Shown here: positions 1 through 9,232 of the stretch, piece by piece
Position numbering within the stretch: position 1 is the first letter of the stretch
How the letters are laid out: each line of letters opens with the position of its first letter
Assembly (NCBI GenBank): GCA_017474455.1
Contig: JAFVHP010000034.1
Coordinates: 248,001 to 312,000 of the forward strand
Origin: Lachnospiraceae bacterium
GTDB lineage: Bacteria > Bacillota > Clostridia > Lachnospirales > Lachnospiraceae
DNA length: 64,000 bases
Reading direction: 5' to 3'
Position numbers and translations under genes: made by a program
The notes under the pieces: model-generated
What the model was told of the DNA's origin: nothing
The model's database searches: none
The model's input: the letters and a program-made list of their open reading frames with translations, nothing else

Positions 1-1035
1 CGCAGCAGCCACACTGGCCTCTTCCGCTTCCGTAGCTGCAAAACCGGTAACATTCGTCAGTGTGACGATGGGGATCTCATACGCATCGCAGAATCTGACA
101 AAACGGGCAGCCTTATTGCAGCCGTCGGTCGTCAGGACGGTATCATAGGAAGCGCACTTTTCACCGTTCTCGTCATACTCCTCGCTGCGGTTTGCAACGA
201 TACCGACGGTCTGGCCGTTCAGCCTGATAAAGCCTGTGACCATCTCTCTGGCGAAGCATTTCCTGGTCTCGACGAAAATACCGTCATCAGCCAGGTCGGC
301 CGCTGCGACAGCGCCGTCCTTAAATCCGCCTGCGATCGCCAAGCTGTCACGGTTGATGTCGTCGATGCAGTCAACGAATGCTTCGTCTTCATTATTTGAA
401 GGAAGGAAAGATATAAGTTCTCTGATCTGTGCCAGGATCTCATCTTCGGAACCGGTTCCGTCGACACTGCCGCCGGCAGCCTTGCATGCAGCGCCGGAAG
501 TGTCGTTCTTGTCTTCCTTGTTGCCTGCCAGTGCGTTAGGGGCATTCACAAAGAGTTTCGCATCATCAGACATGAACGCGAAATCAGCCATGGCCGGCAT
601 AAGTGCCAGTCCGCCGCCGCATTTTCCGAAAACCGCGGCGACTGTGGGGATAAGTCCCGAAGCCTGTGCCTGTTTTGCGTAAAGGGAAGCAAACGCTTCC
701 AGAGTGTCGGGACCTTCCTGCAGGCGCATGCCGGCAGAATCAAGAAGGCCGATAACAGGCGCGCCGGTACGCATTGCCATCTGATAGATGTTGGCTATTT
801 TTTTAGCATGCATTTCACCGACAGAACCGCCCAGTACTTCTGCATCCTGAGAGAAGACATAGACGAGGCTTCCGTCGATCACTCCATAGCCGGTAATAAC
901 GCCGTCTGATGGGGTCTTATTCGGTTTCATATCAAAATCAGTCGCTCTCGCAGTAACGAGCGCACCGATTTCGACGAAACTGTTTTCGTCGAGAAGAGAT
1001 AGAATTCTCTGTCTCGCTTTAGAAGAACTGCTCAT
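1..1035 (-). CDS. Acyl-CoA carboxyltransferase subunit (partial)
   Basis: 345 codons are visible from an ATG at 1035; the C-terminal part runs off the window. A strong GGAGG lies at 1044-1048, 8 bases upstream of the start. The protein belongs to the carboxyl transferase family (propionyl-CoA carboxylase beta / methylmalonyl-CoA decarboxylase alpha). It has a GVITGYGVIDG segment near residue 50, a glycine-rich FGKCGGGL oxyanion-type loop in the N-terminal crotonase-like half, and GQTVGIVANR opening the second half. Such subunits move a carboxyl group between biotin and an acyl-CoA. In Clostridia they often belong to Na+-pumping decarboxylases, whose other subunits would lie beyond base 1. The exact acyl-CoA substrate cannot be decided here. 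Confidence 0.85.
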   Translation of the reverse strand, partial: MSSSSKARQRILSLLDENSFVEIGALVTARATDFDMKPNKTPSDGVITGYGVIDGSLVYVFSQDAEVLGGSVGEMHAKKIANIYQMAMRTGAPVIGLLDSAGMRLQEGPDTLEAFASLYAKQAQASGLIPTVAAVFGKCGGGLALMPAMADFAFMSDDAKLFVNAPNALAGNKEDKNDTSGAACKAAGGSVDGTGSEDEILAQIRELISFLPSNNEDEAFVDCIDDINRDSLAIAGGFKDGAVAAADLADDGIFVETRKCFAREMVTGFIRLNGQTVGIVANRSEEYDENGEKCASYDTVLTTDGCNKAARFVRFCDAYEIPIVTLTNVTGFAATEAEEASVAAA

Positions 1036-1067
1036 ATCCTGAACCTCCATCCTTAATTTAACTTACT

Positions 1068-1139
1068 AAAATACCATCGTGAGTATATCACAATCCCCCT
1101 TAAAACTGTATATGGATTTTCCCGATTTTAAAGGCGGCA
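1068..1139. promoter_or_regulatory. Two-block intergenic element, copy 1
   Basis: AAAATACCAT (1068-1077) and ATTTTAAAGGCGGCA (1125-1139) both recur, in the same order and orientation, upstream of thrC at 34155-34220. Here the element lies between scpB and the carboxyltransferase gene, with block B near the predicted transcription start. No known operator is recognised. Confidence 0.45.
1082..1090 (-). promoter_or_regulatory. Extended -10 promoter candidate for the carboxyltransferase
   Basis: The minus strand reads TGA-TATACT, an extended -10 with the TATACT hexamer at 1082-1087. It lies about 47 bases upstream of the carboxyltransferase start. No good -35 is visible at the expected distance, so the call rests on the extended -10 and its position in the gap after scpB. 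Confidence 0.4.
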
Positions 1140-1151
1140 AACCATGTTTTT

Positions 1152-1721
1152 TCAGACATTCAGCCTTGTCCTGACCTCTTCTTCGGCTTCCTCTCTGAAC
1201 TCCTCCATCTGCACGGTATCAAGTGCCGGCAGTTCATCGAGGCTCCTGACCCCGAAGCATCTGAGAAACTGTTCCGTCGTTCCGAACAGGATCGGCCTGC
1301 CCGGGGCATCCTTCCGGCCCAGTTCCTGCACAAGGTCATACTGCAGGAGCCTGTTCACCGCAAAATCGCTGTTGACTCCCCGTATATCCTCGATCTCAAG
1401 CTTTGTGACCGGCTGCCTGTAGGCAATGATCGACAGAGTCTCCAGAAGGGTCTCCGTCAGTGCCAGTTTCTTGGGCGTTATGGCTATCCTGATCAGGTTC
1501 TCATACTGTTCAGGCCTTGTGGACAGCTGGACGGCGTCATCGTACCAGTTCAGTTTAAGGCCGCTTCCTTCCTGTTCGTACCTTTCTTCCAGGAGTCCTG
1601 CAACTTTCCTGGTATCTTCTTTGGTCAGTTCAAGTACTTCGGCCAGCCTTGATATCTCGACCGAGTCGCCCATGGTAAAAAGAATGGCTTCCATAGCAGC
1701 CAGCGCATTGGTCAGTTCCAT
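1152..1721 (-). CDS. scpB: Segregation and condensation protein B
   Basis: A 189-residue ScpB, the winged-helix partner that binds ScpA and the SMC ATPase to form the bacterial condensin that organises and segregates the chromosome. The N-terminal MELTNALAAMEAILF helix, the ETLSIIAYRQPVTKLEIEDI motif around residues 94-113 and the GRKDAPGRPILFGTT stretch are family hallmarks. Length is normal. It begins 9 bases after the scpA stop, so the two are co-transcribed and probably translationally coupled. The tail is acidic (EEFREEAEEEV), as is common in the family. Confidence 0.95.
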   Translation of the reverse strand: MELTNALAAMEAILFTMGDSVEISRLAEVLELTKEDTRKVAGLLEERYEQEGSGLKLNWYDDAVQLSTRPEQYENLIRIAITPKKLALTETLLETLSIIAYRQPVTKLEIEDIRGVNSDFAVNRLLQYDLVQELGRKDAPGRPILFGTTEQFLRCFGVRSLDELPALDTVQMEEFREEAEEEVRTRLNV

Positions 1722-1730
1722 ACGTCCGAA

Positions 1731-2471
1731 TCATTTCCCTTCTATAATAATATCCCCAAATGTTTTATCCTGTGACACAGTCACTTCCCCCGACCTGATC
1801 ATGTCCAGAAGAAGCAGGAAAACGACGATCACTTCGCTTCTGCTGCCCTGTTTTTCCAGAAGCGACCGGAATGAAGTCCTCTTGTGTTCCCTGATATAAG
1901 CATGCATATACAGGTTCTTCTCATCCATGTTGATCTCTTCTTTTTCGATATCGCCGAAGGAAGCCCTTACCGGATCCACCCTGTTCCTGGCGCGGTCAAG
2001 GGCGGCAGTGAACAGCTCCTGCAGAGTCTTCAGCGTATTATCGCCGATCAGCTGGGCATAATCTATATCGGGAACGAAATTCCTGACTTCGTCAGGCAGC
2101 TGTTTCTCCCTGTACAGGTTCCTGGAAGCCAGCGACTCCTTTTCCTTCAGTTCCTGCGACATATACTTGAACATCTTATATTCCAGGAGCTTTCTGACAA
2201 GTTCATCCCTGGGATCTTCCTCTTCTTCCTCATCCTCTTTCTGGACCGGAAGAAGCATGCGGCATTTGATATCGAGCAGTGTCGCAGCCATGACCAGGAA
2301 TTCACTGGCTATACCCAGATCCTCCTTTTCCATTTGCCGGATATAGTCCAGGTACTACTCCGTGATCATTACGATAGGAATATCGTAGATATCTATTTTA
2401 TTAATATCGATAAGATGCATCAGAAGATCCAGCGGTCCTTCAAACACATCCAGTTTTACGGGTATTCCCAT
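1731..2471 (-). pseudogene. scpA: Segregation and condensation protein A, interrupted by an in-frame TAG
   Basis: ScpA is the kleisin subunit that bridges SMC heads and binds ScpB. Reading from an ATG at 2471 gives a family-normal 246 codons, starting [20 protein letters not shown]. Codon 39 (2355-2357) is TAG, inside the conserved ITE-Q-YLDYI motif where Gln (CAG) is expected. The frame is otherwise open and conserved on both sides. The longest uninterrupted piece starts at a Met at 2333 (200 residues), which would lose the N-terminal SMC-neck-binding region. The start directly abuts the stop of the upstream phosphoesterase. Either a one-base sequence error or a real nonsense mutation; scpB downstream is intact. 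Confidence 0.9.
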
Positions 2472-3404
2472 TTATAACTCCCCTGTCCCGGTTTCCGGGC
2501 CCAGATCAATGACACTGACTTCGGCAGGGTTTAAGAACCTGAGCGGCAGCGTATGCATACCGGTCCCGCAGCTGACAATCATTTTGCAGCTGCCATTTTC
2601 ATATTCCCCCTTGCTGTATTTCGGGAACAGTGACGGATTCGGTGAAACGATCCCACCGATAAAAGGAAGCCTCACCATCCCGCCGTGCACATGCCCGGCA
2701 AGAACAAGATCAGCGCCCCATTCTGCATAAGCATCGAAAAAATCCGGCTTGTGCGCCAGAAGGATATTATACGAATCTCTATCCGGAACTCCGGCCAGTT
2801 CCCTGACCGTCTCCGGGGATAATGAATGCTTTCTGAATTTTCTGTAATACTCTTTCGGCAGATCCAGCCCGTAAAGAATAACACTTTCCGCGAGGCCGGT
2901 ACTTTCCCTGTTCAGTATCTTTACGCCGCAGTCTTCCAGCATTTTATAGAAAGTCCTGATCCAGGGCCCGGCTGCCGGATCGGTACAGAGTTTGGTTTCA
3001 TGGTTGCCGTTCGAGAAATAGACAGGATATTTATCTGTCAGTCCCTTCATCAGGGACAGCGAGCAGCCGCACCATTGTCCGACGGGCAGGATTTCACCGC
3101 TTCCGGAACGCCTCCTTGCTAGTTTCCGGACTCTGTTGGCAATGATCGTATCTCCCCCTATCAGGACTGCGTCCGGGCAGATGCCTTCTATGGCTTCCAG
3201 AAGCTTCCGGTTGTTTTCCCCGTACGATTTCTCGTGCAGATCGGTGATAAATACGAGCTTCAGCTGTTTCGGAATGCGTCCGTCGGACACGCGGTAATGC
3301 CTGATCACAAACCGGCTGTTGTCCCGGACAAGGATCAGGATAAAAACGATCAGTATAGGCAGGGCTGCTGTCAGGATGATCTGTAATGTATTCAAACCAG
3401 TCAT
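2472..3404 (-). CDS. Membrane-anchored calcineurin-like phosphoesterase (YkuE type)
   Basis: A metallophosphoesterase of about 310 residues with one N-terminal membrane helix (roughly residues 6-26) and a dinuclear metal site: DLH near 55, GGD, GNHE and GHVHGG in order. The fold and anchor resemble YkuE-type phosphoesterases; the substrate is unknown. The frame is open back to a TTG at 3455, but that part lies inside the rpsU terminator hairpin, so I prefer the ATG at 3404. The only nearby AGGAGG is the 3' arm of that hairpin, 15 bases upstream, which is unusually far. The stop is immediately followed by the scpA start. Confidence 0.8.
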   Translation of the reverse strand: MTGLNTLQIILTAALPILIVFILILVRDNSRFVIRHYRVSDGRIPKQLKLVFITDLHEKSYGENNRKLLEAIEGICPDAVLIGGDTIIANRVRKLARRRSGSGEILPVGQWCGCSLSLMKGLTDKYPVYFSNGNHETKLCTDPAAGPWIRTFYKMLEDCGVKILNRESTGLAESVILYGLDLPKEYYRKFRKHSLSPETVRELAGVPDRDSYNILLAHKPDFFDAYAEWGADLVLAGHVHGGMVRLPFIGGIVSPNPSLFPKYSKGEYENGSCKMIVSCGTGMHTLPLRFLNPAEVSVIDLGPETGTGEL

Positions 3405-3410
3405 GAAAAT

Positions 3411-3446
3411 GAAGAAAAACCTCCTGATGTCATCCACCAGGAGGTT
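3411..3446 (-). terminator. Rho-independent terminator after rpsU
   Basis: On the minus strand AACCTCCTG pairs with CAGGAGGTT (9 bp stem, 11-base loop) and is followed by TTTTCTTC. It starts 6 bases past the rpsU stop. The 3' arm contains AGGAGG and could also act as a weak ribosome site for the phosphoesterase if transcription reads through. Confidence 0.75.
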
Positions 3447-3451
3447 ATTGA

Positions 3452-3628
3452 TCAATTATACTTGCGTTTTCTGGCCGCCTCGGATTTCTTCTTGCGTTTT
3501 ACACTCGGCTTTTCGTAATGCTCTCTCTTGCGAATTTCCTGCTGAATGCCGGCCTTGGCGCAGCTTCTCTTAAAACGGCGCAGTGCGCTGTCCAGAGTCT
3601 CATTGTCTTTTACGATTACGCTTGACAT
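3452..3628 (-). CDS. rpsU: 30S ribosomal protein S21
   Basis: A short gene of 58 residues beginning [19 protein letters not shown] and ending in a very basic Lys/Arg tail ([15 protein letters not shown]). S21 binds the 30S platform near the anti-Shine-Dalgarno region and helps initiation. Length and both conserved halves match the family. It has its own strong promoter at 3733-3760 and a terminator immediately after the stop, so it forms a monocistronic unit downstream of alaS. Confidence 0.96.
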   Translation of the reverse strand: MSSVIVKDNETLDSALRRFKRSCAKAGIQQEIRKREHYEKPSVKRKKKSEAARKRKYN

Positions 3629-3732
3629 CTATCTTCTACCCTCCCTTCAGTCCCCTCTATGTTATGACCAGAATCAGATCGATCTATGACTGAACGGGTT
3701 ATTCGTATGTTTTGGAAAAATCACACAAAGGC

Positions 3733-3760
3733 ATTATAGCATAACATTCTTTCCCGTCAA
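3733..3760 (-). promoter_or_regulatory. rpsU promoter, TTGACG-N16-TATAAT
   Basis: On the minus strand TTGACG (3755-3760) and TATAAT (3733-3738) are separated by 16 bases, a near-consensus housekeeping promoter in the gap after alaS. It leaves an rpsU leader of about 100 bases. Confidence 0.8.
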
Positions 3761-3795
3761 ACTGTTTTTTTAACAATTTAGGGGAACGGCAAAGG

Positions 3796-6450
3796 TCAGG
3801 AAAGCTGTATTTTCAGGACCTCGCCGGCTTTTTCCAAAAGGGCTTTGATGCCGGACGGATCTTTTCCTCCTGCCTGTGCCATGTTCGGACGTCCGCCGCC
3901 GCCTCCGCCGATATGGGGTGCCACCTCTTTTACGAGATTGCCGGCGTGCGCGCCTTTCTTCACGGCAGCGTCATCTGACATGACCATCAGGCTGACCTTG
4001 CCGTCCTTTTCAGAGACCAGCAGGATAACGCCGCCGGGATGTTTGGCCTTCCATTCATCCCCCAGGTCACGGAGACCGTTCATGTCAACGCCGGGAACAG
4101 AAGAAGCAAGGAACGGAACTCCCTCTATATCTTCTGCCTGGTCCATGACATTTCCGAGAGCTTCCTTGGCAGCCCTGGCTTTGAGCGATTCATTTTCGCT
4201 GCGAAGAGTCTTCAGCTCCGCATTCAGCTTCTCAAGGCGTTCCAGGAGGGTCGCCGGCGTGGCTTTGACAGCCTTTGCCGCTTCTTCCAGTTCCCTTGAG
4301 AGCGAATCATAATATGCGTGCACGTTCGTGCCCGTAATCGCCTCTATACGCCGGACGCCGGCGGCGATACCGCTCTCTGAGAGAATATGGAAACTGAGGA
4401 TCTCCCCAGTGGAACCGACATGCGTACCGCCGCAGAGTTCCCTGGAATAATCGCCCATCGAAACGACGCGGACGCTCTGTCCGTATTTTTCACCAAACAG
4501 GGCCATGGCGCCTGTCTTCCTGGCATCCTCGATATCCATGACCTGTGTTGTGACCGGCAGGTTCTCCGCGATCTTTTCATTAACAGCCGCTTCGACCCTG
4601 TGGATCTCTTCCGCTGTCATCGCTTCCCCGTGGGAGAAATCGAATCTGGTCCTCTCCGTATCCTGGTAGGAGCCGGCCTGTTCCACATGATCCCCGAGCA
4701 CTTCCCGGAGCGCGCTGTGCAGAAGGTGGGTCGCGGAATGGTTGCGGCATGTCATGGCACGGCGTGTCCTGTCAACAGCAAGCTGTACATTGTCTGATAC
4801 ATGGAAAGTCCCCTTCAGGACTCTGCCCACATGGCCGATACGGCCGCCCGGAAGCCTGACCGTGTCTTCGACAGCAAAGACAGCGTCTTCTGTACGGATC
4901 TCGCCGGTATCTCCCTTCTGGCCGCCCATGGTTGCATAAAAAGGCGTACGGGATACTACGATCGTGCCTTCCCGGCCTTCACCGACAGTGTCTGCAAGAC
5001 CTTCTTCCGTACCGATCGCCGCTATGGTATCTGTTCCGGAAACTGTATCATAACCCGTAAATTCACTGACGATCTGGGGATCCAGCTTCTCAAACACGGA
5101 GCTGCTGATATTCAGTTTCGCTGAGAAGTTCTGGCTGCTGCGGGCAAGCTCTTTCTGCTGCTCCATGGCGGCGGCAAAACCTTCTTCATCGACCTTTATA
5201 CCCTGCTCCTCTGCCATTTCCACTGTCAGCTCCAGCGGGAAGCCGAATGTGTCATACAGATGGAACGCCGACCTGCCGTCCAGTTCGGTCAGTCCTTCGG
5301 CTTTTTTGGCGTCAAGGATCTTAATAAATTCTTTCATGCCGTTTTCCAGGGTGCTTTCAAAACGGTCGATCTCTTTTTTCAGCTCCGTAAGGATGAACTC
5401 ACGGTTCTTCTTCAGAAGCGGATAGCTTTCAGTATATATACTGTCGATATATATGGCGGCAAGCCCGGTCATGTCAGCTGTACCAAGTCCGAGCGTCCTT
5501 CCGTGGCGGACTGCGCGGCGGATCAGGCGCCGCAGGATATATCCGGCACCGCTGTTGTCAGGCAGGAGCCTGGCTTCGTCGCCGATCAGCATGACTGCCG
5601 TCCGCAGATGGTCAGCCAGGATACGCATGGATCTGGTCTTTACTTCATCCTCTTCATACCTGGCTCCGGAAAGCTCTTCAATCCGGGAAATGACAGGCGC
5701 GAAAACATCCGTGCGGTATACGTCCTTTGTTCCGTTCAGGAAGGCAAGGATACGTTCAAGTCCCCAGCCGGTATCGACATTTTTCTGCTTCAGGGGCGTA
5801 AGGTGTCCGTCCTGATGCTTTTCATACTGCATGAAGACGTCGTTGCCCAGTTCCGTGTATTTGCCGCAGTGGCATCCGGGACCGCAGTCGGGACCGCAGT
5901 CCGGCACGTCGGCCACATAGAACATCTCACTGTCCGGGCCGCAGGGTCCGTACTCGAGTCCCCACCAGTTGTCCTCAGCGGGAAGATAATAGATCCGGTC
6001 CTTCCGGAACCCGGAATCGATACGGCACTGCGCTCCTTCTTCATCACGGGGAGCGTTCTCGTCTCCCGCAAAAACAGTCGCGGCAAGATGGTCAGCGTCA
6101 AAACCGAAGACCTGTGTCAGCAGCTCAAAACTCCACTGACAGCGTTCCTTTTTGAAATAGTCGCCCAGACTCCAGCTGCCCATCATCTCAAAGAAAGTGA
6201 CATGGCTCTTATCGCCGACCGATTCTATATCATTGGTCCGCACACAGCCCTGCACATTGCAAAGGCGCGTGCCGAGAGGGTGCTTTTCTCCCAGCAGGTA
6301 AGGCATCAGCGGCTGCATTCCGGCCACGTTGAACATAACGCCCGTAGAACCGTCCGATACCAAAGAGACTGCGCCGACATCCACATGCCCGCGTTCCTTA
6401 TAAAAATCGATCCATGTCTTTCTGAGTTCCTGTGAAGTAAACTGCCTCAT
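3796..6450 (-). CDS. alaS: Alanyl-tRNA synthetase
   Basis: A full-length 884-residue AlaRS that charges tRNA-Ala in the cytoplasm. It shows the class II catalytic N-terminus (FNVAGMQPLMPYL, RTNDIESVG, HVTFFEMMGSWSLGDYF). The editing domain has the metal-binding HSATH motif and CGGTHVGSTGE. The C-terminal domain ends with a glycine-rich IGGGGGGRPNMAQAGG run. An extra Cys/His-rich CGPDCGPGCHCG segment sits after the GPCGPDSEMFY motif. The gene starts 12 bases after the glyS stop, so glyS-alaS form a synthetase operon. No T-box leader is visible. Confidence 0.97.
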   Translation of the reverse strand: MRQFTSQELRKTWIDFYKERGHVDVGAVSLVSDGSTGVMFNVAGMQPLMPYLLGEKHPLGTRLCNVQGCVRTNDIESVGDKSHVTFFEMMGSWSLGDYFKKERCQWSFELLTQVFGFDADHLAATVFAGDENAPRDEEGAQCRIDSGFRKDRIYYLPAEDNWWGLEYGPCGPDSEMFYVADVPDCGPDCGPGCHCGKYTELGNDVFMQYEKHQDGHLTPLKQKNVDTGWGLERILAFLNGTKDVYRTDVFAPVISRIEELSGARYEEDEVKTRSMRILADHLRTAVMLIGDEARLLPDNSGAGYILRRLIRRAVRHGRTLGLGTADMTGLAAIYIDSIYTESYPLLKKNREFILTELKKEIDRFESTLENGMKEFIKILDAKKAEGLTELDGRSAFHLYDTFGFPLELTVEMAEEQGIKVDEEGFAAAMEQQKELARSSQNFSAKLNISSSVFEKLDPQIVSEFTGYDTVSGTDTIAAIGTEEGLADTVGEGREGTIVVSRTPFYATMGGQKGDTGEIRTEDAVFAVEDTVRLPGGRIGHVGRVLKGTFHVSDNVQLAVDRTRRAMTCRNHSATHLLHSALREVLGDHVEQAGSYQDTERTRFDFSHGEAMTAEEIHRVEAAVNEKIAENLPVTTQVMDIEDARKTGAMALFGEKYGQSVRVVSMGDYSRELCGGTHVGSTGEILSFHILSESGIAAGVRRIEAITGTNVHAYYDSLSRELEEAAKAVKATPATLLERLEKLNAELKTLRSENESLKARAAKEALGNVMDQAEDIEGVPFLASSVPGVDMNGLRDLGDEWKAKHPGGVILLVSEKDGKVSLMVMSDDAAVKKGAHAGNLVKEVAPHIGGGGGGRPNMAQAGGKDPSGIKALLEKAGEVLKIQLS

Positions 6451-6462
6451 ATATTATCTCCG

Positions 6463-7851
6463 TTAAAATTCAAACTTTCCCCTGAACCATGCATCCAGTT
6501 CTGCAATGGGTACGCGCACCTGATCCATCGAATCCCTTTCACGGACTGTAACACAGCCGTCTGTTTCGGACTCAAAATCATATGTGATGCAGTACGGGGT
6601 ACCGATCTCATCCTGGCGCCTGTACCGTTTGCCTATCGCGCCTCTGTCATCATATTCACAGTTGTACTGCCTGGACAGTTCCGCATAGATCTTTTCCGCA
6701 CCTTCCGCAAGCTTTTTGGAAAGGGGGAGCACGCCGATCTTGACGGGTGCAAGTGCGGGATGGAAGCGCATGACTGTCCTGACATCCCCTCCTTCGAGGG
6801 TCTCTTCGTCGTACGCGGCACACAAAAAGGCCAGTACGACACGGTCCGCGCCCAGGGAAGGCTCCACGACATAGGGAAGGTAGCGGACGTTTTTGACATC
6901 ATCAAAATAGGTCATATCTTCACCGGAAACTTCCTGGTGCCTGGAAAGGTCATAATCCGTCCTGTCGGCGATCCCCCAGAGTTCGCCCCAGCCGAAGGGG
7001 AACAGGAACTCTATATCGCTGGTCGCCTTGGAATAGAAGGAAAGCTCTTCTTTTTCATGATCGCGCACACGCATTTCATCCGGCTTCATGCCAAGTGTAA
7101 CGAGCCAGTCTATGCAGTACTTCTTCCAGTACTCGAACCATTCAAGATCCGTATCGGGTTCACAGAAGAATTCCATCTCCATCTGTTCGAACTCCCTGGT
7201 CCTGAAGGTGAAGTTGCCGGGAGTGATCTCGTTGCGGAACGATTTACCGATCTGGCAGATCCCGAACGGGATCTTCTTGCGGCTCGTGCGCTGGACGTTT
7301 TTAAAATTGACAAATATTCCCTGTGCCGTTTCAGGCCTCAGATACAGGGTCGCGGAAGAATCCTCGGTCACGCCCTGGAAGGTCTTGAACATCAGGTTGA
7401 ACTGGCGGATATCGGTAAAATTATGTTTGCCGCACTTCGGGCAGGGGACTTCATGGTCAAGGATGAACTTCATCATCCTCTCTTCATCCCAGCCATCCAG
7501 CGAAGAATCCAGCTCAATACCGTTTTCCTTCGCAAAATCTTCGATCAGCTGGTCAGCCCTGAACCTGGCTCCGCACGATTTGCAGTCCATGAGGGGATCC
7601 GAGAAACTCTGGAGATGCCCGGACGCGATCCATGTCCTGGGATTCATCAGTATGGCGCAGTCGACGCCGACATTGGTGGGGGATTCCTGGACGAATTTCT
7701 TCCACCAGGCCTTTTTAACGTTGTTCTTGAGCTCAACGCCAAGGTTGCCGTAATCCCACGTGTTGGCCAGGCCGCCGTAGATCTGCGAACCGGCGTAGAT
7801 AAAGCCTCTGGCGTTGCATAACGCAACGATCTTGTCCATTGATGTTTGCAT
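6463..7851 (-). CDS. glyS: Glycyl-tRNA synthetase, dimeric type
   Basis: A 462-residue alpha2-type GlyRS, as in Bacillota and archaea/eukaryotes rather than the alpha2beta2 type. Visible motifs are [20 protein letters not shown] at the N-terminus, CKSCG and CPKCG zinc-like pairs in the insertion, [15 protein letters not shown] and [20 protein letters not shown] (motif 2), and [12 protein letters not shown] (motif 3). The frame is open further upstream to 7956. However, AAGGAG sits 6 bases before the ATG at 7851 and conserved sequence begins there, so I use that start. The gene is followed closely by alaS. Confidence 0.95.
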   Translation of the reverse strand: MQTSMDKIVALCNARGFIYAGSQIYGGLANTWDYGNLGVELKNNVKKAWWKKFVQESPTNVGVDCAILMNPRTWIASGHLQSFSDPLMDCKSCGARFRADQLIEDFAKENGIELDSSLDGWDEERMMKFILDHEVPCPKCGKHNFTDIRQFNLMFKTFQGVTEDSSATLYLRPETAQGIFVNFKNVQRTSRKKIPFGICQIGKSFRNEITPGNFTFRTREFEQMEMEFFCEPDTDLEWFEYWKKYCIDWLVTLGMKPDEMRVRDHEKEELSFYSKATSDIEFLFPFGWGELWGIADRTDYDLSRHQEVSGEDMTYFDDVKNVRYLPYVVEPSLGADRVVLAFLCAAYDEETLEGGDVRTVMRFHPALAPVKIGVLPLSKKLAEGAEKIYAELSRQYNCEYDDRGAIGKRYRRQDEIGTPYCITYDFESETDGCVTVRERDSMDQVRVPIAELDAWFRGKFEF

Positions 7852-7882
7852 TAGAGTCTCCTTTACCTCGAATTCCATGCAT

Positions 7883-8485
7883 TTACTGTAGTATAAGTAT
7901 CGCGGGTTCCGAAACCGAAACCGAATCCGCGAGTACAGCCTTATTATCCTTGTCATCCAGCCTTACATTGGCTGTTGCGTAGACGGCTTTGCCGGGCAGG
8001 TACAGCGTCTGCGGCGACGTGACGTAGATCAGCATATGATCGGCAAATTCCTGCACTTTTCCCGCTGTCATGATCCGGCTTGAACGGACCATGGACGGCT
8101 GTCCGTACAACGGTGACAGATCAAATCCCCTGGCAACGGCATCACTGCATGTTCCGTAAAAGAACGGTACGCCTTCATTAAAACTTCCGAACGCATCGGA
8201 AGAAGCGTATTCCATTACCAGTGTGCAGATATTGTCCTTTACCTCCAGCGACTCCACGGAAACATCAGCTTCCCCGACTCTTGCCACTGTGGTATCTATC
8301 ATGTTCTTCAGTTCTTTCTTGCTGTAAAGATCCTCGTCAAAGGGTTCGACCGAAGTGACCCTGATGCTGCCCTTTTTTGAAAACACTGCGGAATTTTCCG
8401 CCGGACTGCCCCCGCCGTCTTTACACGCGGCGAGCAGACAGACCGTCAATATGACAAGGATCAAAGAAATCCCAAAACGCTTCAT
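7883..8485 (-). CDS. Predicted lipoprotein of unknown function
   Basis: A 200-residue secreted protein with a lipoprotein signal ([20 protein letters not shown]; lipobox LAAC), so the mature protein should be anchored by the Cys on the outer face of the membrane. The start at 8485 follows GGAAGG by about 6 bases; the open frame extends upstream without signal-peptide character. I recognise no domain. The body is soluble and mixed alpha/beta in composition, with one conserved-looking segment around [16 protein letters not shown]. It lies between recO and glyS. Confidence 0.75.
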   Translation of the reverse strand: MKRFGISLILVILTVCLLAACKDGGGSPAENSAVFSKKGSIRVTSVEPFDEDLYSKKELKNMIDTTVARVGEADVSVESLEVKDNICTLVMEYASSDAFGSFNEGVPFFYGTCSDAVARGFDLSPLYGQPSMVRSSRIMTAGKVQEFADHMLIYVTSPQTLYLPGKAVYATANVRLDDKDNKAVLADSVSVSEPAILILQ

Positions 8486-8559
8486 CTGGCACCTTCCTGC
8501 ATCGGAATGGCTGTCCTGCTGCAAAAACTATTATATTATAGCCAACACGAATCCTCTTT

Positions 8560-9213
8560 TCAACTGATCGCGTCCAGTATATCGAGGGAAGTGAACCTGT
8601 GCCCTGTGTAGTTCCTGAACATCCTGCCGGAAAGAAGGGCAAGTTCATTCCTTACTTCTTCCGAGACCTGGAACGCATAAAGATGTCCCGGATCGGTATC
8701 GTGGATATGCCTGATGGCCTGCCGGGTCCCCTCCAGCAGGTCTTCCGGTACGTTTTCAGGCGAGAGGACGCCTTCCAGCTTTAAAGTCCTTAGTTCAAAG
8801 ATACTTCTGACAAGCACCAGCGGCGATCTGTCCTTTTCCAGTTCCAAAAGCGATGCGTAGAGATGCAGCAGCAGATCTTTCCCGTCCTCGTTCTCCCTGC
8901 TGATATAATCCATGACTTCCGCAAAATAGGAGGCATAGCAGGTTTTTTCTATATCTGTGCTGAACCCGTTGAAGAACCTGGACGGTACGGCTTTCGTGAT
9001 CACATGGTAATCCCTGCCGGTATAGAGGGTAAACTCACCGTAACAGAAAGGAAGCACCGCTGCCATCAGCGGTGATCCCTGCCGTCTTGCGCCTCTTGCA
9101 AAAGCAGTGATCCTGCCTCTCTCCTTTGTCAGCAGGACCACCCGTTTATCATAATCCCCTACCGCCCCGGCATACAGGACCATGCCGGATACCGTTTCCT
9201 GAATGTGTTCCAT
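8560..9213 (-). CDS. recO: DNA repair protein RecO, zinc motif absent
   Basis: A 217-residue RecO, which loads RecA with RecF/RecR and anneals single strands. The N-terminal OB-fold is clear (GMVLYAGAVGDYDKRVVLLTKERGRITAFARGARR), followed by the helical domain (LLHLYASLLELEK, LVRSIFELRTLKLEG). Most Bacillota RecO proteins are near 250 residues and carry two Cys pairs after the ELRTL helix. Here LKLEGVLSPENVPEDLLEG goes straight on with no cysteines, so the zinc module is missing. The reading frame is clean across this point. It sits downstream of era, as in many Clostridia. Confidence 0.9.
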   Translation of the reverse strand: MEHIQETVSGMVLYAGAVGDYDKRVVLLTKERGRITAFARGARRQGSPLMAAVLPFCYGEFTLYTGRDYHVITKAVPSRFFNGFSTDIEKTCYASYFAEVMDYISRENEDGKDLLLHLYASLLELEKDRSPLVLVRSIFELRTLKLEGVLSPENVPEDLLEGTRQAIRHIHDTDPGHLYAFQVSEEVRNELALLSGRMFRNYTGHRFTSLDILDAIS

Positions 9214-9232
9214 AGTGGTATCCCGGGATCCG

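Noticed and set aside
2355..2357. TAG read as glutamine (genetic code change)
   Set aside because: TAG ends the DUF4422 gene at 18324-18326 exactly where the family ends, other genes show no internal TAG, and another broken gene has TAA. A local lesion is simpler.
3405..3455. TTG at 3455 as the start of the phosphoesterase
   Set aside because: The added 17 codons coincide with the rpsU terminator hairpin and are not needed for the membrane anchor or the fold.
5260..6435. A 391-codon open frame on the plus strand across alaS
   Set aside because: It is the antisense shadow of a strongly conserved gene, has no family resemblance and no ribosome site. Several other long plus-strand frames (6760-7821 across glyS, 17523-18302, 29491-30387) were dropped for the same reason.
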